64,000 nt of DNA. It comes from Reyranella sp. Lineage in GTDB: Bacteria > Pseudomonadota > Alphaproteobacteria > Reyranellales > Reyranellaceae. Of this stretch, positions 7,437 to 15,795 are shown in pieces. Numbering within the stretch: position 1 is the stretch's first letter; each line of letters begins with the position of its first letter. The notes beneath the pieces were generated by a model. It saw nothing but the letters and a program-made list of their open reading frames with translations. It searched no databases and was not told where the DNA came from. The position numbers and the translations under genes are program-made. Location of the stretch: positions 62,001 through 126,000 of the forward strand of contig JAIEOV010000022.1 of assembly GCA_019750135.1 (NCBI GenBank), given 5' to 3'.

Positions 7437-8666
7437 TCAAGCCGGCGAGGCCGCGCTCGGCGACCGGCCCGGCAGCAGGAAGGTGATCGCCCAGCAGGCG
7501 ATCAGCATCGCCGCCGAGCCGAGCAGGCATGCCGTCAGGCCGCCGACCTGGTAGAGCGAGCCCGACAGCAGGATGCCGATCAACCGGCCGGTGGCATTGG
7601 CGGCGTAGTAGAAGCCGACATCCTCCGCGGCCTTCTCCGATCCAGCGTAGGCCAGGATCAGGTAGGAGTGCAGCGAGGAGTTCACGGCGAACGGCAGGGC
7701 GAACAGCGAGAGGCCGGCGACCACCACGAGATCGGGCTGCCACAGGCCGGGCCGTTGCAGCAGGACAGCCAGCATCAAGGGCACGGCGACCAGCAGGCCG
7801 GCCCACAGGCGCGCATTGGGCACCTCGCGGCTGAGGCCATCGGCGCTGCGCGTCACCAGCCGCGGCGCCGCGGCCTGGATGCCGCCATAGGCGATGGTCC
7901 AGGCGGCGAGGAAGCCGCCGACTTCGACGAAGCGCCAGCCCGCAGCATAGAGGAACACCGGCAGGCCGACGACGAACCACACGTCGCGCGCGCCGAACAT
8001 GAAGATCCGCGCCGCCGCCAGCAGGTTGACGCCGCGTGACTTGGCGAAGAACTCACGCATGGTCTTCGACGACTTCGCCATGCCGAGCTGCCGCGGCAGG
8101 GTGAGCAGGCCCGCGACCAGGATGACGGCGATGACCAGCGCCATCAGCCACAGCGCCGGCTTGAAGCCCACGACGTCGAGCAGCAGGCCGCCGACGAAGA
8201 AGCCTACGCCCTTCATGGCGTTCTTCGAGCCCGTGAAGTACGCCACCCAGCGGAAGAGCTGGCCCGAGCCCTCGGCCGCCGTCGCCTTGATGGCCGACTT
8301 CGACGCCGTCTTGGTGAAGTCCTTGGCGAGCCCGGCGATGCCTTGTGCCGCCACCACCCAGGCGACCGAGGCGGCGGCGCTCCACGCCGGATCGAGCAGC
8401 GACAGCATGACCAGACCGGCGATCTGCAAGGCCTGCCCGACCATCAGCATGCGCGGAATGCCGAAGCGCACGGCGAGCCAGCCGCCTAAAAGGTTGGCGA
8501 CGATGCCGGCGAACTCGTAGAGCAGGAACAGGAAGGCGAGGGTGAAGGGCGAATAGCCGAGCTTGAAGAAATGCAGCAGCACGACCATGCGCAAGGCGCC
8601 GTCGACCAGGGTGAAGCCCCAGTAAGACGCCGTGACGATCAGGTAGTCGCGTACCGCCGGAACCAT
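7437..8666 (-). CDS. arsJ: ArsJ organoarsenical MFS exporter
   Basis: A 409-residue MFS protein starting [20 protein letters not shown]. Its features match ArsJ: the conserved AAQGIAGLAKDFTKTASKSA loop, the TGSKNAMKGVGFFVGG segment, and genetic coupling to a GAPDH. Known ArsJ expels 1-arseno-3-phosphoglycerate made by the partner GAPDH; the product then hydrolyses outside, removing arsenate without reduction. The ATG overlaps the GAPDH stop by one base (TGATG), so translation is probably coupled. About twelve transmembrane helices are visible and the gene looks intact. Confidence 0.93.
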   Translation of the reverse strand: MVPAVRDYLIVTASYWGFTLVDGALRMVVLLHFFKLGYSPFTLAFLFLLYEFAGIVANLLGGWLAVRFGIPRMLMVGQALQIAGLVMLSLLDPAWSAAASVAWVVAAQGIAGLAKDFTKTASKSAIKATAAEGSGQLFRWVAYFTGSKNAMKGVGFFVGGLLLDVVGFKPALWLMALVIAVILVAGLLTLPRQLGMAKSSKTMREFFAKSRGVNLLAAARIFMFGARDVWFVVGLPVFLYAAGWRFVEVGGFLAAWTIAYGGIQAAAPRLVTRSADGLSREVPNARLWAGLLVAVPLMLAVLLQRPGLWQPDLVVVAGLSLFALPFAVNSSLHSYLILAYAGSEKAAEDVGFYYAANATGRLIGILLSGSLYQVGGLTACLLGSAAMLIACWAITFLLPGRSPSAASPA

Positions 8667-9706
8667 CACGCCTCCGCGTCGATCACGATGTTGGCGAGAT
8701 CGACCATGCGGCAGACATAGCCCATCTCGTTGTCGTACCAGGCATAGACCTTGAGAAGCGTGCCATCGGTCACCATCGTGCTGGGCGCGTCGACGATCGA
8801 GCTTCTGGTGTCGTTGCAATAGTCGGCCGACACCAGCGGCCGGGTCTCGTAGCCCAGGATGCCGGCCAGCGGCCCGCGCGCGGCATCGGCGAACAGCTCG
8901 TTGACCTCGGTTTCGGTCGTGGGCCGCTTCAGCTCGAACACGCAGTCGGTCAGGCTGGCATTGAGCACCGGCGCACGCACGGCGTGGCCGTTCAGCTTGC
9001 CCTTGAGTTCCGGGTAGATGACCGTGATGGCCGTGGCGCTGCCCGTCGTGGTCGGCGCGAGCGACGTCATGGCCGAGCGGGCGCGGCGCAGATCCTTGTG
9101 CGGCGCATCGACGACGACGTTGGTGTTGGTCGGATCGTGGATCGTCGTGATCTGGCCGTGCTCGATGCCGATCGCCTCGTGCACGACCTTCACCACGGGC
9201 GCGAGGCAATTGGTGGTGCAAGAGGCCGCCGTCAGCAGGCGGTGGCGGTCGGGCTCGTAGAGCCAGTCGTTGACGCCGACCACGACGTTCAGGGCGCGGT
9301 CGTCCTTGACCGGCGCCGCCACGATCACGCGTTTGGCGCCGCGCTGGAAGTAGCTGTCGAGCTGCTCGGGCTTGAGGAACTTGCCGGTGCATTCGAGCAC
9401 GAGGTCGCAGCCGAGATCGCCCCAAGGGATGTCATCGGGCGAGCCGCCGGCGCTGAAGCCGATATACTTGCCGCCCACCGCGATGCCGCGCTCGTCGCTG
9501 TCGAAGCTGGTGTGCCAGCGGCCGTGGATGCTGTCGAACTCCAGCAGATGCGCCGTCGCGGCGGCGCCGCCCTTGATCTCGTTGACGTGCACGATGTCGA
9601 GGCGATTGCCCCGCCGCGGATCGTCGCCCGGCCGATGCGCTCCGCCGAGCGCCGCTCGTAAGGCCAGTCGGCCCATGCGGCCCATGCCGTTGATGCCCAC
9701 CTTCAT
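8666..9706 (-). CDS. gap: ArsJ-associated glyceraldehyde-3-phosphate dehydrogenase
   Basis: A 346-residue GAPDH with the N-terminal Rossmann motif [10 protein letters not shown], the catalytic SCTTNC (nucleophile C163), and histidine 190 in TIHDPTNT. In ArsJ operons this enzyme uses arsenate instead of phosphate and forms 1-arseno-3-phosphoglycerate for export. The [18 protein letters not shown] segment and [20 protein letters not shown] are as in the ars-type paralogue. It lies 12 bases downstream of the arsR-arsC fusion and overlaps arsJ, forming one operon. A separate glycolytic copy is expected elsewhere in the genome. Confidence 0.93.
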   Translation of the reverse strand: MKVGINGMGRMGRLALRAALGGAHRPGDDPRRGNRLDIVHVNEIKGGAAATAHLLEFDSIHGRWHTSFDSDERGIAVGGKYIGFSAGGSPDDIPWGDLGCDLVLECTGKFLKPEQLDSYFQRGAKRVIVAAPVKDDRALNVVVGVNDWLYEPDRHRLLTAASCTTNCLAPVVKVVHEAIGIEHGQITTIHDPTNTNVVVDAPHKDLRRARSAMTSLAPTTTGSATAITVIYPELKGKLNGHAVRAPVLNASLTDCVFELKRPTTETEVNELFADAARGPLAGILGYETRPLVSADYCNDTRSSIVDAPSTMVTDGTLLKVYAWYDNEMGYVCRMVDLANIVIDAEA

Positions 9707-9718
9707 CGTCGTCCTCCG

Positions 9719-10570
9719 TCAAACCGGCGCACGGGCGCTGTCGCCCAGCTCGTCGAGGCGCTTCTTCAAGGACATCCGATCGAGCGAGGCGTGCGGCAGA
9801 TTGACGAAGATCTCGAGCCGGCGGCGGATCATGCCGTAGAGTTCGTTGATCATGGTGGCCTGCTCGGCCGGCGTGCCGGTGAACTTCGACGGGTCGGGCA
9901 GCGGCCAGGCCGCGGTGATGGGATTGGCGCCGACATCGGGGCAATCCTGGCCATGCAGCGTGTCGCAGAGCGTGATGACGAAATCCATCTGCGGTGCGTT
10001 AGGGCCGGTGAACTCGTCCCACGACTTGCAATGCAGCTGGGAGACGTCGTGCCCCAGCGTCTCGAGCTTTGCGAGCACGGCCGCCATGGGCGCGCGCCCG
10101 GGATCGGAGCCCGCTGAATAGGCGTTGAACTTGCCCTTGCCGATCTTTTGCAGGATCGCCTCGGCCATCAGCGAGCGTGCCGAGTTGTGGGTGCACAGGA
10201 ACAGGACATTGAACGCGGCCGTCATGGGCTTTTCCTCCGGCGGGTCATCGGGGAGCAGTCGGGCGAGATCGCCGCAGAGTTCCGGACGGCCGCCGCAACA
10301 GGTCTCGGTGAGGTAGCTGAACAGCGAGCGCAGGCCGAAGAAGCGCACAGCGTAGATCACCTGACGTCCGCGGCGCGTCGACTGAATGAGCTGGGCCTGT
10401 TCGAGCGCGGCAAGGTGGAAGGAGAGCGTCGAAGGCGGCTGGCGCAGCGCCGCGGCGATCTCGCCGGCCGCCATGCCGGACGCGCCACGCGACGCCAGCA
10501 AGCGCATGAGATCGAGGCGCGTCTCCTGCGCCAGAGCAGAGAAGCCAAGGGCGGCCTGCTTTGATTCCAT
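9719..10570 (-). CDS. arsRC: ArsR-ArsC fusion: arsenic repressor plus thioredoxin-type arsenate reductase
   Basis: A 283-residue fusion starting MESKQAALGF. Residues 1-110 are an ArsR winged helix, with HTH around PSTLSFHLAALEQ and sensing cysteines C91, C92 and C99. Residues 116-283 are a low-molecular-weight-phosphatase-type arsenate reductase, with P-loop CTHNSAR (C126-R132) and further cysteines in VITLCDTLHGQDC. The repressor and the enzyme that makes its inducer are thus one polypeptide. M116, at the junction, is preceded by GGAGGA at a 7-base spacing, so free ArsC may also be made. The start at 10570 was chosen over an upstream ATG (10660) because ArsR homology begins here and the operator repeat abuts it. 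Confidence 0.9.
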   Translation of the reverse strand: MESKQAALGFSALAQETRLDLMRLLASRGASGMAAGEIAAALRQPPSTLSFHLAALEQAQLIQSTRRGRQVIYAVRFFGLRSLFSYLTETCCGGRPELCGDLARLLPDDPPEEKPMTAAFNVLFLCTHNSARSLMAEAILQKIGKGKFNAYSAGSDPGRAPMAAVLAKLETLGHDVSQLHCKSWDEFTGPNAPQMDFVITLCDTLHGQDCPDVGANPITAAWPLPDPSKFTGTPAEQATMINELYGMIRRRLEIFVNLPHASLDRMSLKKRLDELGDSARAPV

Positions 10571-10590
10571 ATTTCTCGAATAGTCGAATA
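10571..10590 (-). promoter_or_regulatory. ArsR operator candidate at the arsRC start
   Basis: On the coding strand TATTCGACTATTCGAGAAAT carries two ATTCGA half-sites in direct orientation and ends exactly at the ATG of arsRC. Repressor bound here would cover the start region. The leader shows no strong Shine-Dalgarno sequence, only a GAG four bases from the ATG. Confidence 0.55.
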
Positions 10591-11135
10591 CTGTGACAGC
10601 CGCGTGACGATCTCGGTCACCACGGCGCTTCGCCGAGGAAGGCTTGACTTGGAAGCGCAAACTTCTGGCTTATCCCTGCCGACCTTCACGCAAAGGGATG
10701 GGCATTATGGGAAAGACGTCACGAACTGGCATCGTACCCAGAAGACGTCTCCGGAGACGAGGCACGCACACACGCGCCGGTCCGTTCGCTCGATCGGGAC
10801 GGCGACATCGATGACGGCGGCTCGGATGGGTCTCCTGGGACGGTGCCTGACGAACACATGCGCCCTCCGCAGCTTTGGGCCTCGGAATTTGTCGATCGTC
10901 TATGCCGCGCTGGCCGGCGCCCAGCGTGCTGGCACTGCCTGCAACTTTTTGCGTCGCAAGGGGCCATGTGGCACGCAATAAGTCGCTCGAGCTGGCTTGC
11001 CTGGCCATTGTGGATTTTCGGTTGGATTCATGTTGTGTTCCCCCCCCCCTGCGTCGGTCTGTCCGCGCTCTGTAACCCTTGTCATAACCTTCGGCCTTCC
11101 GATTCCATCCTCAGCAGCTGTTCGCTGTAACCAGA
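10591..11135. other. long intergenic region without a convincing gene
   Basis: About 545 bases separate the arsRC operator from the Pho box. Short frames can be read on both strands, but none has family features or a good start. A TTGACT hexamer near 10643 with a weak downstream -10 could be a promoter. A 35-codon basic ORF at 10707 (MGKTSRTG...) is possible but unsupported. A run of ten cytosines lies at 11040-11049, and a Pho-like half-site (TTGTCATAACC) lies near 11079. Confidence 0.4.
11040..11049 (+). repeat. C10 homopolymer tract
   Basis: Ten consecutive cytosines lie in the pstS upstream region. Such a tract is prone to slippage and to length errors in assembly. It is not inside a gene. 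Confidence 0.8.
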
Positions 11136-11153
11136 CTGTCACATATCCGTAAT
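11136..11153 (+). promoter_or_regulatory. Pho box upstream of pstS
   Basis: CTGTCACATATCCGTAAT matches the PhoB-binding layout of two 7-base repeats separated by four bases. The first repeat is near perfect (CTGTCAC) and the second weaker (CCGTAAT). It ends 61 bases before the pstS ATG and overlaps a larger inverted repeat, CTGTCA to TGACAG (11136-11160). PhoB encoded at the end of the same operon would bind here under phosphate limitation. Confidence 0.75.
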
Positions 11154-11214
11154 ATGACAGTGATGTGCGGCTCCTAGGGGAAGGACGCTTCGAATTTCTC
11201 GAGGAGGGACCCTT

Positions 11215-12261
11215 ATGAATATCGCAAGAATCGCCTTGGCGACGGCTGCTCTGGCCTTCACGTCGCTGGCGGCCAACGCGGCCGACATCTCCGGCGCCGG
11301 CGCCACCTTTCCGTACCCGATCTACGCCAAGTGGGCGGACACCTACAAAAAGGAGACCGGTATCGGCCTGAACTACCAGTCGATCGGCTCGGGCGGCGGC
11401 ATCAAGCAGATCAAGGCCAAGACCGTGACCTTCGGTGCCACCGACGCGCCGCTGCCGGGCAAGGAGCTCGACGAGTCCGGCCTTGCGCAGTTCCCGATGG
11501 TCATGGGTGCCATCGTGCCGGTGGTGAACCTCGACGGCGTCAAGCCGGGCGACCTCACGCTCGACGGCCCGACCATCGCCAAGATCTACATGGGCGAGAT
11601 CAAGAAGTGGGATGACCCGGCGATCGCCAAGCTCAACCCCAACACCAAGCTCCCCAGCCAGGCGATCGTGCCGGTGCGCCGCTCGGACGGCTCGGGCACG
11701 ACCTACAACTTCACGTACTACCTCGCCGACGTCCTGCCGGCGTGGAAGGACAAGATCGGCGTCAGCACGGCCGTGCAGTGGCCGGTCGGCATCGGCGCCA
11801 AGGGCAACGAGGGCGTGGCCAACAACGTCGCCAACACCAAGGGCGCGATCGGCTATGTCGAGTACGCCTACGCCAAGCAGAACAAGCTCACCCACACCAA
11901 GATGGTGAACAAGGCGGGCAAGACCGTCGATCCGTCGTCGGCCTCCTTCCAGGCCGCGGCCGCCAACGCCGATTGGAGCTCGCAGCCGGGCTACGGCGTC
12001 ATCCTCGCCAACCAGCCGGGCGACCAGTCGTGGCCGATGACGGCGGCGACCTGGATCCTGCTCTACAAGAAGCCGCAGGACGCGGCGGCGACCGGCGAGG
12101 CGCTGAAGTTCTTCGCCTGGTCCTACGCCAAGGGCGGCAAGTCGGCCGAGGAGCTCGACTACGTGCCGATGCCGGCCAAGGTCGTGACGGACATCCAGAA
12201 GATGTGGTCGGCCGAGATCAAGGACGCTTCGGGCAAGCCGCTGTTCTCGCCGACCAACTGA
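11215..12261 (+). CDS. pstS: periplasmic phosphate-binding protein PstS
   Basis: A 348-residue binding protein of the high-affinity phosphate ABC transporter. A signal peptide ([22 protein letters not shown]) is followed by the PstS start [17 protein letters not shown], the phosphate-contacting [10 protein letters not shown] loop, and [19 protein letters not shown]. The size matches the family. It is the first gene of the pstSCAB-phoU-phoB operon, preceded by a Pho box, and is separated from pstC by a hairpin that may favour higher PstS yield. A ribosome site (GAGGAGGG) lies 6 bases upstream. Confidence 0.97.
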   Translation: MNIARIALATAALAFTSLAANAADISGAGATFPYPIYAKWADTYKKETGIGLNYQSIGSGGGIKQIKAKTVTFGATDAPLPGKELDESGLAQFPMVMGAIVPVVNLDGVKPGDLTLDGPTIAKIYMGEIKKWDDPAIAKLNPNTKLPSQAIVPVRRSDGSGTTYNFTYYLADVLPAWKDKIGVSTAVQWPVGIGAKGNEGVANNVANTKGAIGYVEYAYAKQNKLTHTKMVNKAGKTVDPSSASFQAAAANADWSSQPGYGVILANQPGDQSWPMTAATWILLYKKPQDAAATGEALKFFAWSYAKGGKSAEELDYVPMPAKVVTDIQKMWSAEIKDASGKPLFSPTN

Positions 12262-12282
12262 CGAGAGCGGACTGATGCGAGG

Positions 12283-12312
12283 GCGGCGGATGCGATCAGG
12301 CGCATCCGCCGC
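12283..12312 (+). other. intercistronic stem-loop between pstS and pstC
   Basis: GCGGCGGATGCG and CGCATCCGCCGC form a perfect 12-bp stem around a six-base loop, 21 bases after the pstS stop. No T tract follows, so it is more likely an mRNA-stabilising or partial-attenuation element than a full terminator. That would fit the need for more binding protein than permease. Confidence 0.65.
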
Positions 12313-12353
12313 ATCTCCGCTTCATCCGCCGAGGGTGAAGGCAAGAGGGGCCG

Positions 12354-13367
12354 ATGGATTCCGGGGGACGTGACGTGACCGACATGACATTGAGGAGCGC
12401 GAGCGTGACGGCGGCCGAAGCCGCGTCGCGCAGTGCCGTGCTCAGGCGCCTGCGCCTGACCGACGTGCTGTTCCATGCGCTGACGCGCGCGGCGGCCTTC
12501 GCCGTGCTGGCGCTGCTGAGCGGCGTCATCATCTCCCTGGTCATCGGCTCGGCTCCGGCGCTCGGCACGTTCGGCTTCTCCTTCCTGTTCGATGAATCGT
12601 GGAACCCGGTAACCGAGAAGTTCGGCGCCCTGGCGCCGATCTACGGCACGCTGATCACCTCGGCGATCGCCATGCTGATCGCCGTGCCGGTCGGCCTGAT
12701 GATCGCGTTCTTCCTGACCGAGCTCTGCCCGATGGCGCTGCGGCGGCCGATCGGCATCGCCATCGAGCTGCTGGCCGGCATCCCCAGCATCATCTACGGC
12801 ATCTGGGGCCTGTTCATCTTCGCGCCGTTCCTGCAGAAGTACATCCAGCCGTTCCTGATCGACACGTTCGAGTACGTGCCGGGGCTGAACGTCCTGTTCG
12901 AAGGGCCGCCCTACGGCATCGGCATGCTTACGGCGGGACTGATCCTGGCGATCATGGTGCTGCCGTTCGTCACCTCGATCTCGCGCGACGTGTTCGACGC
13001 GGTGCCGCCGGTGCTGAAGGAAGCGGCCTATGGCGTGGGCTGCACCACCTGGGAAGTGTTCCGCAACGTCGTCCTGCCCTTCACCCGCGTCGGCGTGATC
13101 GGCGGCTTCATGCTGGGGCTGGGTCGCGCGCTGGGCGAGACCATGGCCGTCACCTTCGTGATCGGCAACGCCCACCACGTGTCGGCCTCCCTGTTGGCGC
13201 CGGGCACGACGATCTCGGCCTCCATCGCCAACGAGTTCACCGAGGCGGTCGGCGACCTCTACACCTCCTCGCTGGTGGCGCTGGGCCTGATCCTGTTCTT
13301 CATCACCTTCATTGTGCTGGCCATCGCGCGCTACATGCTGCTGCGCCTCCAGCAAAGGGCGGGCTGA
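12354..13367 (+). CDS. pstC: phosphate ABC transporter permease PstC
   Basis: A 337-residue inner-membrane permease with six core helices and the ABC-permease EAA loop region (KEAAYGVGCTTWEVFRNVVLP). It has the PstC segments FGFSFLFDESWNPV and AGIPSIIYGIWGLFIF. It pairs with PstA to form the phosphate channel driven by PstB. The start at ATG 12354 leaves about 35 polar residues before the first helix; ATG 12384 is an alternative. pstA follows after 3 bases. Confidence 0.95.
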   Translation: MDSGGRDVTDMTLRSASVTAAEAASRSAVLRRLRLTDVLFHALTRAAAFAVLALLSGVIISLVIGSAPALGTFGFSFLFDESWNPVTEKFGALAPIYGTLITSAIAMLIAVPVGLMIAFFLTELCPMALRRPIGIAIELLAGIPSIIYGIWGLFIFAPFLQKYIQPFLIDTFEYVPGLNVLFEGPPYGIGMLTAGLILAIMVLPFVTSISRDVFDAVPPVLKEAAYGVGCTTWEVFRNVVLPFTRVGVIGGFMLGLGRALGETMAVTFVIGNAHHVSASLLAPGTTISASIANEFTEAVGDLYTSSLVALGLILFFITFIVLAIARYMLLRLQQRAG

Positions 13368-13370
13368 GCC

Positions 13371-14237
13371 ATGGCCGACACATCTCTCGCTGCCAAAAGC
13401 CCGCTTTACGCCGGACGTCGCCGGCGCAATGCGATCTACAAGACGCTGGCCTGGGTCGCCACCGGCTTCGGCCTGGGCTGGCTGGTGCTGATCCTGGGCG
13501 TCCTGCTGTGGCAGGGCATCGGCGGACTGTCGCTGTCCGTCTTCACCGAGAACACGCCGCCTCCAGGCGCGGCCGGTGGCCTGCTGAACGCCATCACCGG
13601 CAGCCTGATCATCACGGTGCTGGCCGTCGTCATCGGCACGCCGATCGGCATCCTGGCCGGCACATACCTCGCCGAGTACGGCCGGCACGACAAGCTCTCG
13701 AGCGTCGTGCGCTTCATCAATGACATCCTCTTGAGCGCGCCCTCGATCGTGGTCGGCCTGTTCATCTACGAGATCATGGTGGCGCCGATGGGCCACTTCT
13801 CGGGCTGGGCGGGCGCCGTTGCCCTGGCGGTGATCGTGATCCCCGTCGTCGTGCGCACCACCGAGGACATGCTGACCCTGGTGCCCGACACGCTGCGCGA
13901 GGCCGCCGCCTCGATCGGCCTGCCGCGGGCGCTGATGATCACCCGCATCGCCTATCGCGCGGCCCGCGCCGGCATCGTCACCGGCGTGCTGCTGGCGATC
14001 GCCCGCATCAGCGGCGAGACCGCGCCCTTGCTGTTCACGGCGCTCAACAACCAGTTCTTCAGCGTCAACATGAACCAGCCGATGCCCAGCCTGCCGGTGG
14101 TCATCTTCCAGTTCGCCCTCTCACCCTACGAGGAGTGGCAGAAGCTCGCCTGGACCGGTGCGCTCCTGATCACCGCCACCGTGCTGGCGCTCAGCATCCT
14201 TGCCCGATCCCTTACTGCCGGAAGGAAGTCGTCATGA
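13371..14237 (+). CDS. pstA: phosphate ABC transporter permease PstA
   Basis: A 288-residue second permease subunit of the Pst system. It has six hydrophobic helices, the periplasmic [20 protein letters not shown] region and the EAA loop [24 protein letters not shown]. The conserved [12 protein letters not shown] segment is present near the C-terminal third. The stop overlaps the pstB start (ATGA, 14234-14237), indicating coupled translation. Length is normal for alphaproteobacterial PstA. Confidence 0.96.
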   Translation: MADTSLAAKSPLYAGRRRRNAIYKTLAWVATGFGLGWLVLILGVLLWQGIGGLSLSVFTENTPPPGAAGGLLNAITGSLIITVLAVVIGTPIGILAGTYLAEYGRHDKLSSVVRFINDILLSAPSIVVGLFIYEIMVAPMGHFSGWAGAVALAVIVIPVVVRTTEDMLTLVPDTLREAAASIGLPRALMITRIAYRAARAGIVTGVLLAIARISGETAPLLFTALNNQFFSVNMNQPMPSLPVVIFQFALSPYEEWQKLAWTGALLITATVLALSILARSLTAGRKSS

Positions 14238-15070
14238 GCATTGCTCCCACTAACGGCCATGGCCTGACCACCGCCGTCCCCGTGGCGAGCCACGCCAAGG
14301 TCGACACGTCCGGTCTCGCCGAGAAGGTCACGATCAAGAACCTCGAGTTCTTCTACGGCGACAGCCGGGCGCTCAAGGGCATCAGCCTGTCGCTCTACGC
14401 CAACAAGACCACGGCCTTCATCGGCCCGTCGGGCTGCGGCAAGTCCACGCTGCTGCGCGTGCTGAACCGCATGTACGACCTCTATCCCGGCCAGCGCGCC
14501 ACCGGCGAGGTGATCTTCGACGGCGACAACCTCCTGCGCGCCGACCAGGACATCAACCTCCTGCGTGCCCGCATCGGCATGGTGTTCCAGAAGCCGACGC
14601 CGTTCCCCATGTCGATCTACGAGAACATCGCTTTCGGCATCCGGCTCTACGAGAGCCTGCCCAAGGCCGAGATCGATGCGCGGGTCGAATCGGCGCTGCG
14701 CCGGGCCGCGCTGTGGGACGAGGTCAAGGACAAGCTCAACGCCAACGGCCAGAGCCTGTCCGGCGGCCAGCAGCAGCGGCTTTGCATCGCCCGCACCGTG
14801 GCGGTGAAGCCGGAAGTGATCCTGTTCGACGAGCCCTGCTCGGCGCTCGATCCGATCTCGACCGCCAAGATCGAGGAGCTGATCGACGAGCTGAAGCAGG
14901 ACTACACGATCGTCATCGTCACCCACAACATGCAGCAGGCCGCGCGCGTCTCGGACTTCACGGCCTTCATGTATCTCGGGGAGCTGATCGAGTTCGGGGC
15001 GACGGAAACGCTCTTCACGACCCCCAAGGACAGTCGGACCCAGGCCTACATCACCGGCCGCTTCGGCTGA
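14234..15070 (+). CDS. pstB: phosphate ABC transporter ATPase PstB
   Basis: A 278-residue ABC ATPase. Walker [10 protein letters not shown] is at residues 64-72, the Q-loop is in [13 protein letters not shown], the signature is [13 protein letters not shown], and Walker B is [13 protein letters not shown], followed by the switch histidine in VTHNMQQA. It powers phosphate import through PstCA. An N-terminal extension of about 30 residues precedes the domain, usual in this group. The ATG at 14234 overlaps the pstA stop and follows GGAAG. Confidence 0.97.
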   Translation: MSIAPTNGHGLTTAVPVASHAKVDTSGLAEKVTIKNLEFFYGDSRALKGISLSLYANKTTAFIGPSGCGKSTLLRVLNRMYDLYPGQRATGEVIFDGDNLLRADQDINLLRARIGMVFQKPTPFPMSIYENIAFGIRLYESLPKAEIDARVESALRRAALWDEVKDKLNANGQSLSGGQQQRLCIARTVAVKPEVILFDEPCSALDPISTAKIEELIDELKQDYTIVIVTHNMQQAARVSDFTAFMYLGELIEFGATETLFTTPKDSRTQAYITGRFG

Positions 15071-15084
15071 TAACGGAGAAGAAG

Positions 15085-15795
15085 ATGGCGGAACATACCC
15101 TCAAGCGTTTCGACGAAGAGCTCGAGCGGCTGAGCTCGACCATCAGCGAGATGGGCGGCCTGGCCGAGACCGCGCTGACGCAATGCCTGGTGGCGCTGCG
15201 CCAAGGCGATTCGGAGGTTGCCGAGCAGGTGATCGCTGCCGACGCCCGCGTCGATGCCCTGGACAACGCGGTCCAGGAGCAGACGGTCAAGCTGCTGGCG
15301 CTGCGACAGCCGATGGCGGTCGACCTGCGCGTCATCCTGTCGTCGATCAAGATCGCGGCGGCCCTCGAGCGCATCGCCGACTATGCCAAGAACACCGCCA
15401 AGCGTACCATCGTCCTGAACAGCGTGACGGCGCCGCCGGCGGCGGTGACCGGCATCGATCGCCTCGGCCGCCTGGTGCGCACGGCGCTGAAGGACGTGCT
15501 CGACGCCTTCGCCCAGGGCGACGTCGCCAAGGCGCACGACGTCTGGCAGCGCGACGAGGAAATCGATCAGGTCTATACCGGCCTGTTCCGCGAGCTGCTG
15601 ACCTACATGATGGAGGACCCGCGCACGATCACCTCGTGCACGCATCTCCTGTTCATGGCCAAGAACATCGAGCGCGCCGGCGACCACGTCACCAACATCG
15701 CCGAGCTGGTGAGCTTCCGCACCACCGGGCACGGCTTCGACGAGACGCGGCCCAAGGGCAGCGCCTCGCTCTATGCCGCGGGGAACGCGTCATGA
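15085..15795 (+). CDS. phoU: phosphate signalling protein PhoU
   Basis: A 236-residue helical protein of two PhoU repeats. The first repeat contains LRQPMAVDLRVILSSIKIA and ALERIADYAKNTAKR; the second has TCTHLLFMAKNIERAGDHVTNIAE, with the metal-binding E/D residues. PhoU links the transporter state to the PhoR-PhoB system and restrains phosphate uptake. It starts 14 bases after pstB behind GGAGAAGAAG and overlaps phoB by ATGA. Confidence 0.96.
   Translation: MAEHTLKRFDEELERLSSTISEMGGLAETALTQCLVALRQGDSEVAEQVIAADARVDALDNAVQEQTVKLLALRQPMAVDLRVILSSIKIAAALERIADYAKNTAKRTIVLNSVTAPPAAVTGIDRLGRLVRTALKDVLDAFAQGDVAKAHDVWQRDEEIDQVYTGLFRELLTYMMEDPRTITSCTHLLFMAKNIERAGDHVTNIAELVSFRTTGHGFDETRPKGSASLYAAGNAS

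Noticed and set aside
10707..10814. A 35-codon ORF (MGKTSRTG...) in the ars-pst gap
   Set aside because: It is arginine-rich in every frame because of base composition, and there is no good ribosome site or recognised homologue.
10843..11130. A 95-codon frame upstream of pstS
   Set aside because: It runs through the C10 tract toward the Pho box region and has no family features or convincing start.
12159..13796. A 545-codon minus-strand frame across pstC and pstA
   Set aside because: It is antisense to both permease genes and has Gln/Asp/Arg-rich content typical of shadow frames.
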